Shown here: piece by piece, positions 36,103-45,228 of the stretch | Layout: each line of letters opens with the position of its first letter | How positions within the stretch are numbered: the first letter of the stretch is position 1 | Origin: Spodoptera frugiperda | Lineage: Eukaryota > Arthropoda > Insecta > Lepidoptera > Noctuidae | Assembly: GCF_023101765.2 (NCBI RefSeq) | Contig: NC_064221.1 | Coordinates: 10,473,465-10,537,464, forward strand | Length of the DNA stretch: 64,000 nucleotides | Reading direction: 5' to 3' | The notes under the pieces: generated by a model | Database searches by the model: none | Told to the model about the DNA's origin: nothing | The model's input: the letters and a program-made list of their open reading frames with translations, nothing else | Translations under genes and position numbers: made by a program

Positions 36103-36714
36103 ATGAGTTTCCTTTACGTTAAAAGTAATCGAAACGATAGCGCGTTCGGCACTCTCATTGGTTGGTTAATTCTAGCCGGATCAATCAGAACGCTAGATTA
36201 TTTTAAAATATTAGACACGTATTTTTTACTTTCTTATGGGAACAAAAACTTTCGAAGATATATTGATTTAAAATGTCGCGTGACGTCACTTTTAAGTACG
36301 TTTATACGTAAAAATGTCGTCGTTTTATGTATGTTTTGCTATCTTATATGACAAATTAAAAAAAAATACGTGTCTAATATTTTTTCATTAGATACCTAAC
36401 AGGCAGACTAGATAGATTTTTAATTTTTATACCCCGTCATCATCCCTATTGTCATATACCTTATAGTTTAAGGTACATATGTCAATTAATTTCATATTCA
36501 TTCAGATTCGTATCCGCGACCTTTCAATCACTTGTCACTAAGTGACTCAGTTAGTCACTGACACTTGTATAGGAATTAAGTTATTCCAGATCAAAGGGCT
36601 TGATACTTGATCTGTCTAACTGCAGTCTAGATTCAGACTTTAATAATGTCTAGACATAGATATATCTGGGTTTTAGATGCACTACGTATTAACAACTAGA
36701 CTTAGTATAGTAAG
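36103..36714. other. Unassigned non-coding stretch
   Basis: No gene is recognised. Short local palindromic sequence lies around 36530-36560 (CACTTGTCACTAAGTGACTC). Confidence 0.4.
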
Positions 36715-36939
36715 CTTTATTGGGAGGGCATTAGACATATTTTTCTTGGTCGTCGTTAACCGATGTTTGCGTCGCATTCTCGGTATTTACTGGCCCGAGA
36801 CCATCTCAAACTTAGACCTGTTAGAGATATGCCATGAAAGCCCCATCGACTGCCGAAACTCTAGGGGGAAACAGGGAATCCCTAAGGGAATAGGAACCGT
36901 GGCCGTCCTAGGCAAACCTGGTGACATACTGTAGTAGCG
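36715..36939 (+). pseudogene. LINE ORF2 C-terminal remnant, decayed
   Basis: One frame reads VVNRCLRRILGIYWPETISN followed by LDLL, the C-terminal signature of a widespread insect non-LTR element (CLRxILxIxWPExISNxxL). Further on, a different phase reads NRNRGRPRQTW, matching the usual GRPRxTW end. The two halves are in different frames and in-frame stops separate them, so the copy is dead. It is immediately followed by the family J sequence, which is therefore its 3' UTR. Confidence 0.65.
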
Positions 36940-37078
36940 AGGTCATCCGTGATCATGGCGCTTGCAACAGTGCCGAAATATCGGAAACACGAAAAAACTA
37001 ATAAACATGGTAAATATCCCGTCTTAAGTTCTAATGTTAGTGTTAGTGACCATGTCAGTTTAAAAAGTTATATCCTTA
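36940..37078 (+). repeat. LINE 3' UTR (family J)
   Basis: TCATCCGTGATCATGGCGCT, GCAACAGTGCCGAAATATCG and AATAAACATGGTAAATATCC, directly after the LINE coding remnant. Confidence 0.7.
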
Positions 37079-37091
37079 AGTGTGTGTGTGT

Positions 37092-37222
37092 TTACCGGGG
37101 CTCCAGCTCGAAAAGCAGGAGTAGGAACAGGGTGGTAAATAATAAATATCCCGTCTTACAGTTCTAATGCCTAGCCCAAGGCGGGAAATGTCATTGGACG
37201 ATCTTCCCCCCTCAAAAAAAAA
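37092..37222 (+). repeat. Family A copy with a family J segment inside
   Basis: The copy starts ACCGGGGCTCCAGCTCGAAA and ends CCCCCCTCAAAAAAAAA. The expected TTTTTAGTCAGTAAGAGTCT stretch is replaced at about 37139-37172 by AATATCCCGTCTTACAGTTC, which matches family J (37014-37034). GT microsatellite sequence flanks both ends (37080-37091 and 37222-37238). Confidence 0.75.
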
Positions 37223-37238
37223 GTGTGTGTGTGTGTGT

Positions 37239-38150
37239 ATAAGAATCATCAAAATCCTGTTTTTATTTTCCCTACCTTTAATAGCTAACAAACAATACTA
37301 ATACCAGATTAAATTCCAATAATCACACACACAACCATCTAAGTATAACACATCCCTAATTGAAATCAACACTACACAGCCTATAGCATTCCATCGAAGT
37401 ATCTCTACTTACCACAACTTATCTATTGTTGATTTTTTATTACACACTTTTTTCCAAAAAAGAAATGCCCTGGAGGCATTGCACTCCCCCCTGTGTGCAG
37501 GGGGAAGGGGAGCGGGGATGAGTAAGCACCGCAGAGCATTCCACTATCGCTTTCCAAGCTTTCTTCCGCCTCTAACGACAGCCTTGAAAATTTGGAGCAG
37601 CGTAACTTGTGGAGTTATTGTTGTGATGTTTTTCTTTTTTGTTTGGGAAATGGTTTTAGTGTTGTTTGTTTTGGTAAGAAGTTAGGATATTTAAATATAC
37701 ATGCAGATTTATGAATTTGTTTCCTTTTTAGTAAATAACTGTTTTACCTATGTAGCTTGAGTGATTATTGTTTTTATTTCTTTCAGATTTATAATAGCTA
37801 TATGAAAAATTGGTCATCGCAAAGTGACATTAAAAAAATATTTTTTTTTATGAAATAACAAAACTTTTTATTGTAACCAAAATAAATAATATTCATCCTT
37901 TTGGAATAAAACCGAATCAAACACATGCATTGACAATTACTCGCTCAAAAACAATTTCTAACTAAAATCACGCATTCAAAAAAATAAAACTACAAACAAT
38001 AGATAATGGACCCTAGCGACTCCACTTACCCTGTTCGTTCCAGAGTGAATGAACTAAATAAGCGAGATGGTCTAAAGTCGTACTTTCACCGAGGTTAAGG
38101 GCCCTGTTCTGAGGCCCTTGGCCCTACAGGCCGATGCACTTATCTGCAGC
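37239..38150. other. AT-rich non-coding stretch
   Basis: No gene is recognised. An ATG at 38006 opens about 30 codons beginning MDPSDSTYPVRSRVNELNKR just before the tandem repeat. Its significance is unknown. Confidence 0.35.
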
Positions 38151-38602
38151 ACAAAAAAAAACAAACATTTTGGTGCGCCATAGGAAAAGAAAGTACTTGT
38201 CAAACTGGGATGACGTTAATAGGTACCAGGGACGCAGGAATCGATAGGAGTAATATTTCTTATAAATTAAACAGTGATGCATTGGTAAATAGGACTGAAT
38301 CTACAAAAAAAAAACAAACTTTTTGGTGCGCCATAGGAAAAAAAAGTACTTGTCTAACTGGGATGACGTTAATAAGTACCAGGGATGCAGGAATTGGTAG
38401 TAGTAATATTTCTCATAAATTAAACAGTGATGTATTGGTAAATAGGACTGAATCTACAAAAAAAACAAACTTTTCGGTGCGCCATAGGAAAAGAAAGTAT
38501 TTGTCAAACTGGGATGACGTTAATAAGTACCAGGGACGCAGGAATCGATAGGAGTAATATTTCTTATAAATTAAACAGGGATGTATTGGTAAATAGGACT
38601 AT
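38151..38602 (+). repeat. Three tandem units of about 152 bp
   Basis: Units start at 38151, 38303 and 38456. Each begins ACAAAAAAAA-ACAAAC, then TTTTGGTGCGCCATAGGAAA or close variants, and includes AACTGGGATGACGTTAATAA and AGTACCAGGGACGCAGGAAT. They differ at scattered positions, so they are not very recent. Each unit carries the first half of the RGTACYAGG motif. The 113-codon open frame across them exists because the unit lacks stops in one phase, and there is no recognisable protein. Confidence 0.9.
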
Positions 38603-38984
38603 TTCTTCAAGGTCACGGGAAGAAACTGTTTTGCAGTACAAAATAAGTTAGGATGACTAAGTATCTAATTAAACCTAAAATAAATATTTTAGTACTCAGT
38701 TTGTAGTATATGATGACCTACTTCTGTTAAGGATAAGGAGAAAGATAAGTAAGTAAATAAATATTAATGCTTTTTATTCTTACTTACTTAGTGTTTACTT
38801 TCTTGGGTACTAGGAGATAAGCGATAGAGAAGAGCGCAATTATCCTTATTTTGTTTAAAAATAGGACAGAATATTTTGTTTGGAATATCAGATTTAAATT
38901 AATATTTGTTTACTGTTTCTGTACGAAACTCTTTATTTCCAGTTTTTGTTAAAACAAGGCAAGTTGCACTTGGAACTAGTCGAC

Positions 38985-39178
38985 TAATGGCTGCATGGTT
39001 GGCGCGGTGGCTGGGCAACCGGCCGCCGTGCAACGTATAGCAGGTTCGATTTACGCACGGAAAAACTATTTGTGTAATCCACAAATTCTTATTTCGGGTC
39101 TGGGTGTCATGTGTATGTAAACTTGTATGTTTGTAAACGCACCCACGACACAGGAGAAAATCCTAATATGGGGAAAAG
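38985..39178 (+). mobile_element. tRNA-derived SINE, family F
   Basis: The tRNA-like head has GGCTGCATGGTTGGCGCGGT (A-box region) and TAGCAGGTTCGATTTACGCA (B-box region). The body contains TTCGGGTCTGGGTGTCATGT and TTTGTAAACGCACCCACGAC, and ends AGGAGAAAATCCTAATATGG. Other copies are at 45628-45743, 58406-58592, 34783-34882 and 62659-62708. Confidence 0.75.
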
Positions 39179-39224
39179 TTTATTTTAAAAAGAATACATT
39201 CATTAATTGCAATATACAAACAAA

Positions 39225-39229
39225 CATAC
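39225..39229. repeat. Target-site duplication of copia element (left)
   Basis: CATAC, repeated exactly at 43693-43697 right after the 3' LTR. Five bp is the usual length for Ty1/copia integrases. Confidence 0.9.
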
Positions 39230-39436
39230 TGTTAAAATATAATTTTATAAAGTAGGTTTCTCTATGTTCATGAGAACTTTTTTGTTGTCTGCTGCGAGAG
39301 GCGATGTTTTCTTTTATGTGTCTGTCATACGTTGATTTGAAAAATGACGTTGTTCTTATTTTTGAGTTAGAAATTATATCGTGTTGATTAAGAAATCAAA
39401 CAAGACGTTTTATTGAAATATTGCCTAATCCCAATA
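39230..39436 (+). repeat. 5' LTR of copia element
   Basis: It begins TGTTAAAATATAATTTTATA and ends TTGCCTAATCCCAATA. It would contain promoter, transcription start and polyadenylation signals. The last bases are TA rather than the usual CA; the end point is fixed by the target duplication and the adjoining primer binding site. Confidence 0.95.
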
Positions 39437-39480
39437 GGTTATGGGCCCAGGCAATTAGATAAATAAATATTTCAATAAAA
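39408..39480 (+). promoter_or_regulatory. U5-leader inverted repeat enclosing the primer binding site
   Basis: TTTTATTGAAATATT (39408-39422, LTR end) is exactly complementary to AATATTTCAATAAAA (39466-39480, leader). In genomic RNA this 15-bp stem would place the primer binding site in its loop, comparable to U5-leader stems known in retroviruses and Ty elements. Function is inferred. Confidence 0.6.
39437..39450 (+). promoter_or_regulatory. Primer binding site (internal initiator tRNA-Met)
   Basis: GGTTATGGGCCCAG begins directly after the LTR. It is complementary to the anticodon stem-loop side of insect initiator tRNA-Met (CTGGGCCCATAACC), the half-tRNA priming used by Drosophila copia. 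Confidence 0.9.
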
Positions 39481-39532
39481 TTTCGAGTTATGAGCAAATT
39501 TTACAACCGGTAAAAGAAAACCACATTTCAAG

Positions 39533-42500
39533 ATGGAGGTTGCGAACGCGATGAAAATTGAGAAGTTTGATGGAAGAAATTTCAAACAATGGAAATTCCA
39601 AGTCAAATGTGCGTTACGAGCAAAGGGATTAAGCATAGAAAAAACAAGACCATTGGAAAGTAGCTCGCAAGTGCAGTGGGATAAAGATGACGGTATGGCA
39701 ATGTTCATTCTAACATCATCCATGGATTTAAACCAAATATCCTTGATAGAAAACTGTGAGACTGCTAAAGAAGTCATGTCAAAATTAGAAGCAATATATG
39801 AACAGAAGTCAGAATACAACAAGATGTTGATTCATGAAAAATTTTATCAATATTCATATAGCACAGGTGACACAATGGCACAGCATGTGTCCAAAGTGGA
39901 GAGCTTAGCAAAGCAGTTACGGGAGACTGGTGAGAAACTTAGTGACACAGCGATAATTACTAAGATTTTGAGTACATTACCATCAACATATCGATCACTC
40001 AGACAAGCATGGTTATCACTTGATGAGAGTAATCAAACAATTCAGAATCTCACTTCTCGCCTAATAGATGAAGAAGCCAGTCTTGCTACTGACATAAGTA
40101 GCAGTGAGACAGCATTAGTGGCGTCAAAAGGAAAGTTCAATTCAAGAAATATTAATAAACCGAAGACAAATGATCAAAAATCATCAAGTCATAGATTTGT
40201 ATGCTACAATTGTGGTAAAAGAGGTCACTTCGCCCAAGAGTGTATGATGCCAAAGAAAAAGCATAACCTGAAACCTAAGAACATGCTAGCATTCAGTGTT
40301 GCGCTTAAGGAACACGATGAAGAGGCGTGGATCCTTGATAGTGGAGCTTCAATGCATATGACCTTCAAGCGGGATTACTTTTGTGAGTTGAACGAGTCTC
40401 CTTACAATAATTTTGTGAAATTGGGAAACCAACAGAATATCAAAGTATGTGGTGAAGGAACAATACTGATAAACAAACAAGTTAATGGTACATGGGAAAT
40501 ATGTAAACTTGAAAATGTTTTATATGTACCTGAGTTGCGTAGAAATCTGTTCTCAGAAGGTGCTGCTACAAGAAAAGGATATATAATAATAAAGAATAAT
40601 ACTGAAGCAATGATTATGAAAAATAAGGTTGTAGTTTTGATGGCACATTTAACAGAAAACAATTTATTTGAATTAAATGTCAAAACAATTAAAAAAGAAT
40701 ATTGTAATATTGTGCAAACAGATATAAAAGTTTGGCATGAAAGATTGGGACATTTGAATGTCAAGGAGCTTCAAAATATGTGTAAGAATGGTGTGATTCC
40801 TGTTAAATTGACTGGAAATCGAGATTTTGTTTGTGAAGCCTGCCAATATGGGAAACAAGCAAGACGTCCTTTCATGAAATCTACCCGAGGTCCAACAGAA
40901 CCTGGTGAAATAGTGTACAGCGACGTCTGTGGCCCTATAGAAGAACCATCTGTATCAGGTATGAAGTACTTTGTTTTATTCAAAGATGGAGCAACAAGCT
41001 ATCGCCATGTTTACTTTATGAAGCACAAGAGTGAAGTATTTCAATACTTTTTGAAATATAATGCAATGGTGGTTAATAAATTTAAAAATGATTTGCAGAA
41101 ATTACATACGGATAATGGTTGTGAATATGTAAATCAAGAATTCAAGTCATTTTTAGAGAGTAAAGGTATACAACATGAACGTACTGCCCCATATACACCT
41201 CAACAAAACGGGAGAGCAGAAAGGGAGATGCGTTCCATCGTGGAAACTGCAAGAACAATGCTATATGCAAAGAATATACCTTTGAACATGTGGGCAGAAG
41301 CTGTCAATTGCGCAGTATATTTATTAAATAGAAATACATCAAGTCAGACGGGAAATGTAACACCATTTGAACTGTGGCATGGAGTGAAACCTAACTTACA
41401 CCATATAAGAATCTTTGGATGTGTTGGATATGTACACACACCTAAAGAAAAAAGGAAGAAACTTTCTAAGAAAAGTGTGAAGATGTTGTTAGTTGGATAT
41501 GACCATGATAATTACAGGATGTATGATCAAAATACCAAGAAGATTACAGTATCACGGGACGTGAAGTTTGATGAACATAGTACACTAGAAGAAAAACAAA
41601 ACTTCGTGGAACTGACAGTCGAACAAAATGAAAATCAGTCTACATCACAGGATGAGTTTCAACATGTCATCAATCAAGAGATGACCATTCCTGAAGAAAT
41701 CAGTTCAGATGATAGCATGAAAAGTTCAGAAGATCTAGATGAAACTTATGTACCCCCAAGAAATATACATTTAGATCAGAATGAACAAAGAAACATCACC
41801 TTACGTCCACGTCGAAACAACAATATAGAAGCAAATCTCACAGAATTTGAAATACCTAATACTTATCAAGAAGCGATGAATAGTCCAAATTCTGATCTAT
41901 GGAAGAAAGCCATAGCAGAAGAGCTTCAGTCACATAAAGAAAATCAAACTTGGATATTGACTGATAGAACTGAAAAGAAGCCTGTTTCTTGTAAATGGGT
42001 GTTTACCATAAAGAAAAATAAATATGGAGAAATAGAACGATTCAAGGCACGTTTGTGTGCACGTGGGTTCACACAAACAAAGGGCTTTGATTTTAATGAA
42101 ACCTTTTCCCCCACTTGCAGATACGACTCTATCCGGGTGGTGCTCAGCATTGCTGCGAGAGATGGGCTGCAAATGGAACAATTTGATGTGAAGACCGCTT
42201 TCCTGTATGGTGAGCTCTCTGAAGAAATTTACATGGAGGTACCAGAGGGTTTAAAAGTGCAGTCTTCAAAAGTTTGTAAGTTAATTAAATCTATCTATGG
42301 TCTTAAACAATCATCTAGATGTTGGAATGAAAAGTTTAGTTCTTTTCTATATACTTGTGGTTTTGTACCATGTCCATCAGATAATTGTGTATTTGTAGCA
42401 CATTACAAGGATGTCAAAGTAATATTAATTATTTATGTTGATGATGGATTACTATTCGCTAAAGATAAAGTTGTTTTATCTGAACTTATAAATATACTTA

Positions 42501-43366
42501 AACAAAAGTTTGAGATTAAGGTTTGTAATTGTGATTCATTTATTGGGATGGAAATATGTAGAGAAAATGATTATATTAGCATAAGTCAAAAACAATATAT
42601 TCAGAAATTAATAAATAAATTTAATTTATTAGAAGCTAAAAGTTGTAGTACCCCTGCTGATGTAAATGTACACTTGTCAAAGAATACATGTAATGATAAA
42701 CCTATAAGTTTTCCCTACAGGGAGGCAGTGGGAGCACTATTGTTTTTATCATTAGTATCTAGACCTGACATAGCTTATGCTGTAAATGTGGTCAGTAGAT
42801 ATGTTAATGACCCAGGTCCATCCCATGTTACAGCTGTGAAAAGAATTTTTCGTTATCTTATCCATTCCAAGGATTTATCTATTGTATATCATGGTAATCA
42901 TGAATTAGTAGGCTATTCTGACTCTGATTATGCAGGTGATTTAGATACTAGGAAATCTAACACAGGATATATATTTTTGTTTAATGGAGGTCCTGTAACT
43001 TGGTCTAGCCGTAAACAAAATACTGTGGCTTTATCCACAACTGAGTCGGAATACATGGCAGCCAGTGAAGCAGCCAAAGAAATTTTATGGCTTAGGCAAT
43101 TTCTTTGTGACATTAAGGAGCCACAAGGCTTAATTAATTTGTATGTCGATAATCAGAGTGCAATTAAATTGATTAACAACCCTGTGTTTCATAGAAAAAG
43201 CAAACATATAGATATAAAATATAATTTTGTGAGAGAAAATGTTGCAAAGAAAATAATTGATATTAAATATGTTGACACTTCTAATCAATTGGCTGATTTT
43301 TTAACCAAGGCTTTGCCTGTAATTAAGTTTAATACAATTAGAGATAAGATGATGAAACATGTTTAA
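39533..43366 (+). CDS. Copia gag-pol polyprotein, 1277 aa
   Basis: The polyprotein is processed into capsid, protease, integrase and reverse transcriptase/RNase H for cytoplasmic reverse transcription and nuclear integration. Residues 1-200 form a copia-type gag core (starts MEVANAMKIEKFDGRNFKQW). A CCHC zinc knuckle lies at 224-237 (C-x2-C-x4-H-x4-C). The aspartic protease has DSGA at 269. The integrase zinc site has H402, H407, C434, C437. Its catalytic triad is D464, D527, E563, with 35 residues between the last two. Reverse transcriptase has YVDDG at 968-972. RNase H has D1130, E1173 (in TESEY) and D1206 (in VDNQSA). It ends with the usual NQLADFLTKALP segment. All catalytic residues are present. 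The first ATG after the leader gives this start. The length is a little shorter than the roughly 1400 residues of Drosophila copia. Low-GC codon use matches the AT-rich element. Confidence 0.97.
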   Translation: MEVANAMKIEKFDGRNFKQWKFQVKCALRAKGLSIEKTRPLESSSQVQWDKDDGMAMFILTSSMDLNQISLIENCETAKEVMSKLEAIYEQKSEYNKMLIHEKFYQYSYSTGDTMAQHVSKVESLAKQLRETGEKLSDTAIITKILSTLPSTYRSLRQAWLSLDESNQTIQNLTSRLIDEEASLATDISSSETALVASKGKFNSRNINKPKTNDQKSSSHRFVCYNCGKRGHFAQECMMPKKKHNLKPKNMLAFSVALKEHDEEAWILDSGASMHMTFKRDYFCELNESPYNNFVKLGNQQNIKVCGEGTILINKQVNGTWEICKLENVLYVPELRRNLFSEGAATRKGYIIIKNNTEAMIMKNKVVVLMAHLTENNLFELNVKTIKKEYCNIVQTDIKVWHERLGHLNVKELQNMCKNGVIPVKLTGNRDFVCEACQYGKQARRPFMKSTRGPTEPGEIVYSDVCGPIEEPSVSGMKYFVLFKDGATSYRHVYFMKHKSEVFQYFLKYNAMVVNKFKNDLQKLHTDNGCEYVNQEFKSFLESKGIQHERTAPYTPQQNGRAEREMRSIVETARTMLYAKNIPLNMWAEAVNCAVYLLNRNTSSQTGNVTPFELWHGVKPNLHHIRIFGCVGYVHTPKEKRKKLSKKSVKMLLVGYDHDNYRMYDQNTKKITVSRDVKFDEHSTLEEKQNFVELTVEQNENQSTSQDEFQHVINQEMTIPEEISSDDSMKSSEDLDETYVPPRNIHLDQNEQRNITLRPRRNNNIEANLTEFEIPNTYQEAMNSPNSDLWKKAIAEELQSHKENQTWILTDRTEKKPVSCKWVFTIKKNKYGEIERFKARLCARGFTQTKGFDFNETFSPTCRYDSIRVVLSIAARDGLQMEQFDVKTAFLYGELSEEIYMEVPEGLKVQSSKVCKLIKSIYGLKQSSRCWNEKFSSFLYTCGFVPCPSDNCVFVAHYKDVKVILIIYVDDGLLFAKDKVVLSELINILKQKFEIKVCNCDSFIGMEICRENDYISISQKQYIQKLINKFNLLEAKSCSTPADVNVHLSKNTCNDKPISFPYREAVGALLFLSLVSRPDIAYAVNVVSRYVNDPGPSHVTAVKRIFRYLIHSKDLSIVYHGNHELVGYSDSDYAGDLDTRKSNTGYIFLFNGGPVTWSSRKQNTVALSTTESEYMAASEAAKEILWLRQFLCDIKEPQGLINLYVDNQSAIKLINNPVFHRKSKHIDIKYNFVRENVAKKIIDIKYVDTSNQLADFLTKALPVIKFNTIRDKMMKHV

Positions 43367-43477
43367 TGTACTACAATTACATTATAGTGGTCAAGTATTA
43401 TTAATTGTACTTTATAATTTTAATAGAAAAAAGAATGTTTGTTTTCTAGAGAATTGTATGTCTACTTTATAAATTTA

Positions 43478-43485
43478 AGTGGGAG
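43478..43485 (+). promoter_or_regulatory. Polypurine tract
   Basis: AGTGGGAG lies directly against the 3' LTR (one T interrupts the purines). It would prime plus-strand DNA synthesis. Confidence 0.8.
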
Positions 43486-43692
43486 TGTTAAAATATAATT
43501 TTATAAAGTAGGTTTCTCTATGTTCATGAGAACTTTTTTGTTGTCTGCTGCGAGAGGCGATGTTTTCTTTTATGTGTCTGTCATACGTTGATTTGAAAAA
43601 TGACGTTGTTCTTATTTTTGAGTTAGAAATTATATCGTGTTGATTAAGAAATCAAACAAGACGTTTTATTGAAATATTGCCTAATCCCAATA
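43486..43692 (+). repeat. 3' LTR of copia element
   Basis: It is 207 bp and identical by eye to the 5' LTR. It is followed by the CATAC target duplication. Confidence 0.95.
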
Positions 43693-43740
43693 CATACATA
43701 CATAGTTACCCTCTACGACTTTCTCTATAATCCAGTTTAA

Positions 43741-43761
43741 GGTACCAGGATATCATACGTT
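43741..43761 (+). promoter_or_regulatory. Strong copy of the RGTACYAGG...CATA motif
   Basis: GGTACCAGGATATCATACGT, 27 bp upstream of an ATG. It represents the recurrent motif described in the findings. Its role as a promoter element is inferred. Confidence 0.35.
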
Positions 43762-43787
43762 AAAGAAGTTAGTAGGGGGAAGTTAAA

Positions 43788-43882
43788 ATGCATTCGGTGT
43801 TGTTACCAAAACTGCATAGAGCAGTGTCAACGTTCCGGTCGTTGTACGCGTCCGCACAACCGCACGACAGACTGGAGCGCAG
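43788..43882 (+). CDS. Candidate first coding exon with mitochondrial presequence
   Basis: ATG in AAAATG context opens MHSVLLPKLHRAVSTFRSLY, continuing ASAQPHDRLERR. The first 25 residues are rich in R, K, S, A and L with no acidic residue, the character of a mitochondrial targeting presequence. The segment is clearly more GC-rich than its surroundings. The frame reaches a stop at 43908-43910, but a possible donor (AG then GTTTAA at 43883) would end the exon earlier in phase. I cannot name the protein and found no certain second exon. The copia 3' LTR ends 95 bp upstream of the ATG. A chance ORF of 40 codons is possible. Confidence 0.3.
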
Positions 43883-43910
43883 GTTTAATTTTAATGTCGC
43901 TCTTATTTAA

Positions 43911-44430
43911 TTTTCTAATAATTGTTATTATTCATTAATTTCGATTAAATAAATAATAAAAGTATTTGTGTGTTTTTGTTGAGATTTGGTATCAGCTGTC
44001 AGTCTCACATTTCTATTAGTTTTCACACAGCTTTTAGCTTTCCATAATTGTTAAATAACTGAATAAAAATATATTTTGGTTAATTAATAGTTATAATCAA
44101 TTATTAAAAAATATAGTTTGCTGGTAATAGATTATTTTGATTTGTCTTAACTATTGTTTTACTTACAATCTATGGTTCGTCGATTCTAATAAAATAACTC
44201 TGAACCATTATTATACTTATATTAAAACTACGCTTTTAACGATATTTTCGTATTAATGTTTCAGGACCTTTATCATTTGATTATTTATTAAAAAAGATGT
44301 AATAGAATGTGTATTAAAAAAAATTGCAATGCTATGGAATACCGGATCTAATTTAACTACTTATCTATCACTAAAAAAATATATATTCAAATATTTTATT
44401 AAATATAAGTACATTACAAATAATATCGAG
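43911..44430. other. AT-rich non-coding stretch
   Basis: No gene is recognised between the candidate first exon and the GC-rich block at 44431. Confidence 0.4.
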
Positions 44431-44538
44431 TCTCTCGTTGGCCTGTACAGTCGCACGTGCAAGGCCGTGGCGCGGCGGGTCGCCGACCCACTCCCGCGCA
44501 GCCTCCGAACACTCCCGGCCGAAAAACCGCGCAACTAG
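44431..44538 (+). CDS. GC-rich candidate terminal exon, SOCS-box-like
   Basis: This is an isolated GC-rich block in AT-rich DNA, open to TAG at 44536-44538, with most third codon positions G or C. It reads SLVGLYSRTCKAVARRVADP, then LPRSLRTLP, close to the spacing of a SOCS box (SLxxLCRxxI ... LPLPxxLxxY). The expected cysteine after SLxxL is a tyrosine and the final YL is LP, so the match is imperfect. The upstream acceptor is poor (weak pyrimidine tract before ATCGAG). It may be a C-terminal exon of a host gene, or GC-rich sequence that happens to be open. Confidence 0.2.
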   Translation, partial: SLVGLYSRTCKAVARRVADPLPRSLRTLPAEKPRN

Positions 44539-44629
44539 TGAGGGGAGGGGGGTAGTACAACCAGCTGACTGTAATTACTAGTTGTTATGGATCACTGATT
44601 GACTAGTGAATGTTCGATTAAGATGGATT

Positions 44630-44745
44630 AGTTTGGGAGATGCTATTTGGTTGGGTTCCGGTGTTTTCATGTTTGTAACTACTGTAGATCCTGGCTTACA
44701 GGAGTTGCAGCGGTGTGGGAGGTTGTGGCGGGCTTGTCCCAATAA
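44630..44745 (+). repeat. Dispersed repeat G, partial
   Basis: GGTGTTTTCATGTTTGTAAC, TGTAGATCCTGGCTTACAGG and AGTTGCAGCGGTGTGGGAGG, ending in an A run (AATAAAAAAAATG). Confidence 0.55.
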
Positions 44746-44950
44746 AAAAAATGCTGTTTGGTTGTCATTAGAAAGGTTTTATCATACTTTTTTATCTATG
44801 TCTGTTTTATCTGGGTCCTAATGGTGTGCCGTTAATTTTCTGTACGTAGTTCCTCCTTTTAGGGGCTGATCTAATGGTGACCGCCGCAGTGGTTACAACT
44901 CCCTAGAATTTCTGTCTGAATCTTACACCTAACACTTCGGTACCTGCAAT

Positions 44951-45167
44951 GGGCTGGCTCGACCAGTGTGATTCACCGGTCTCACAGAAAACCGACGTTT
45001 GCGTTGTGTCTTGTTATGTGAGTGAGGCTGCTGAAGACCCAATTACCCCCCAAACTCCCAAAAGGCAGACTACGCACTTGTTACGCCTTTGAGCTTTGGT
45101 GTTTCGGGTATCCATGGGTAGTGCCGATTGTTTACCATCAGGTGATCCGTCTACTCGTTTACCGACT
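44951..45167 (-). repeat. Unclassified dispersed repeat D
   Basis: GTCTCACAGAAAACCGACGT, GAGTGAGGCTGCTGAAGACC, then TTACCATCAGGTGATCCGTC and TACTCGTTTACCGAC. Confidence 0.7.
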
Positions 45168-45228
45168 TATCTGTCAGCTTATAGTGTCAGCCAATCAAAT
45201 TCCAATTTTTAGCATTTTTGTAATGCAG

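Larger units (their letters stand above)
39230..43692 (+). mobile_element. Complete Ty1/copia LTR retrotransposon
   Basis: The element is 4463 bp, bounded by 207-bp direct LTRs and a CATAC target duplication. In order it has the 5' LTR, a copia-type primer binding site, a short leader, a single uninterrupted gag-pol frame (39533-43366), about 110 bp of 3' non-coding sequence, a short polypurine tract and the 3' LTR. The LTRs look identical by eye and the frame has no stop or frameshift, so the insertion is young and may be competent. Domain order gag, protease, integrase, reverse transcriptase, RNase H is the Pseudoviridae order; gypsy-type elements have integrase last. No envelope gene is present. 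Confidence 0.97.

Noticed and set aside
36103..36351. 82-codon open frame
   Set aside because: AT-rich translation with no domain, downstream of an RTE-like 3' end and without splice signals.
38210..38551. 113-codon open frame over the tandem repeat
   Set aside because: Open only because the 152-bp unit lacks stops in one phase. The phase shifts between units, so the protein is not a true tandem-repeat protein.
39472..43113. Several antisense frames of 60-120 codons under the copia element
   Set aside because: They are shadows of the strong gag-pol frame on the other strand.
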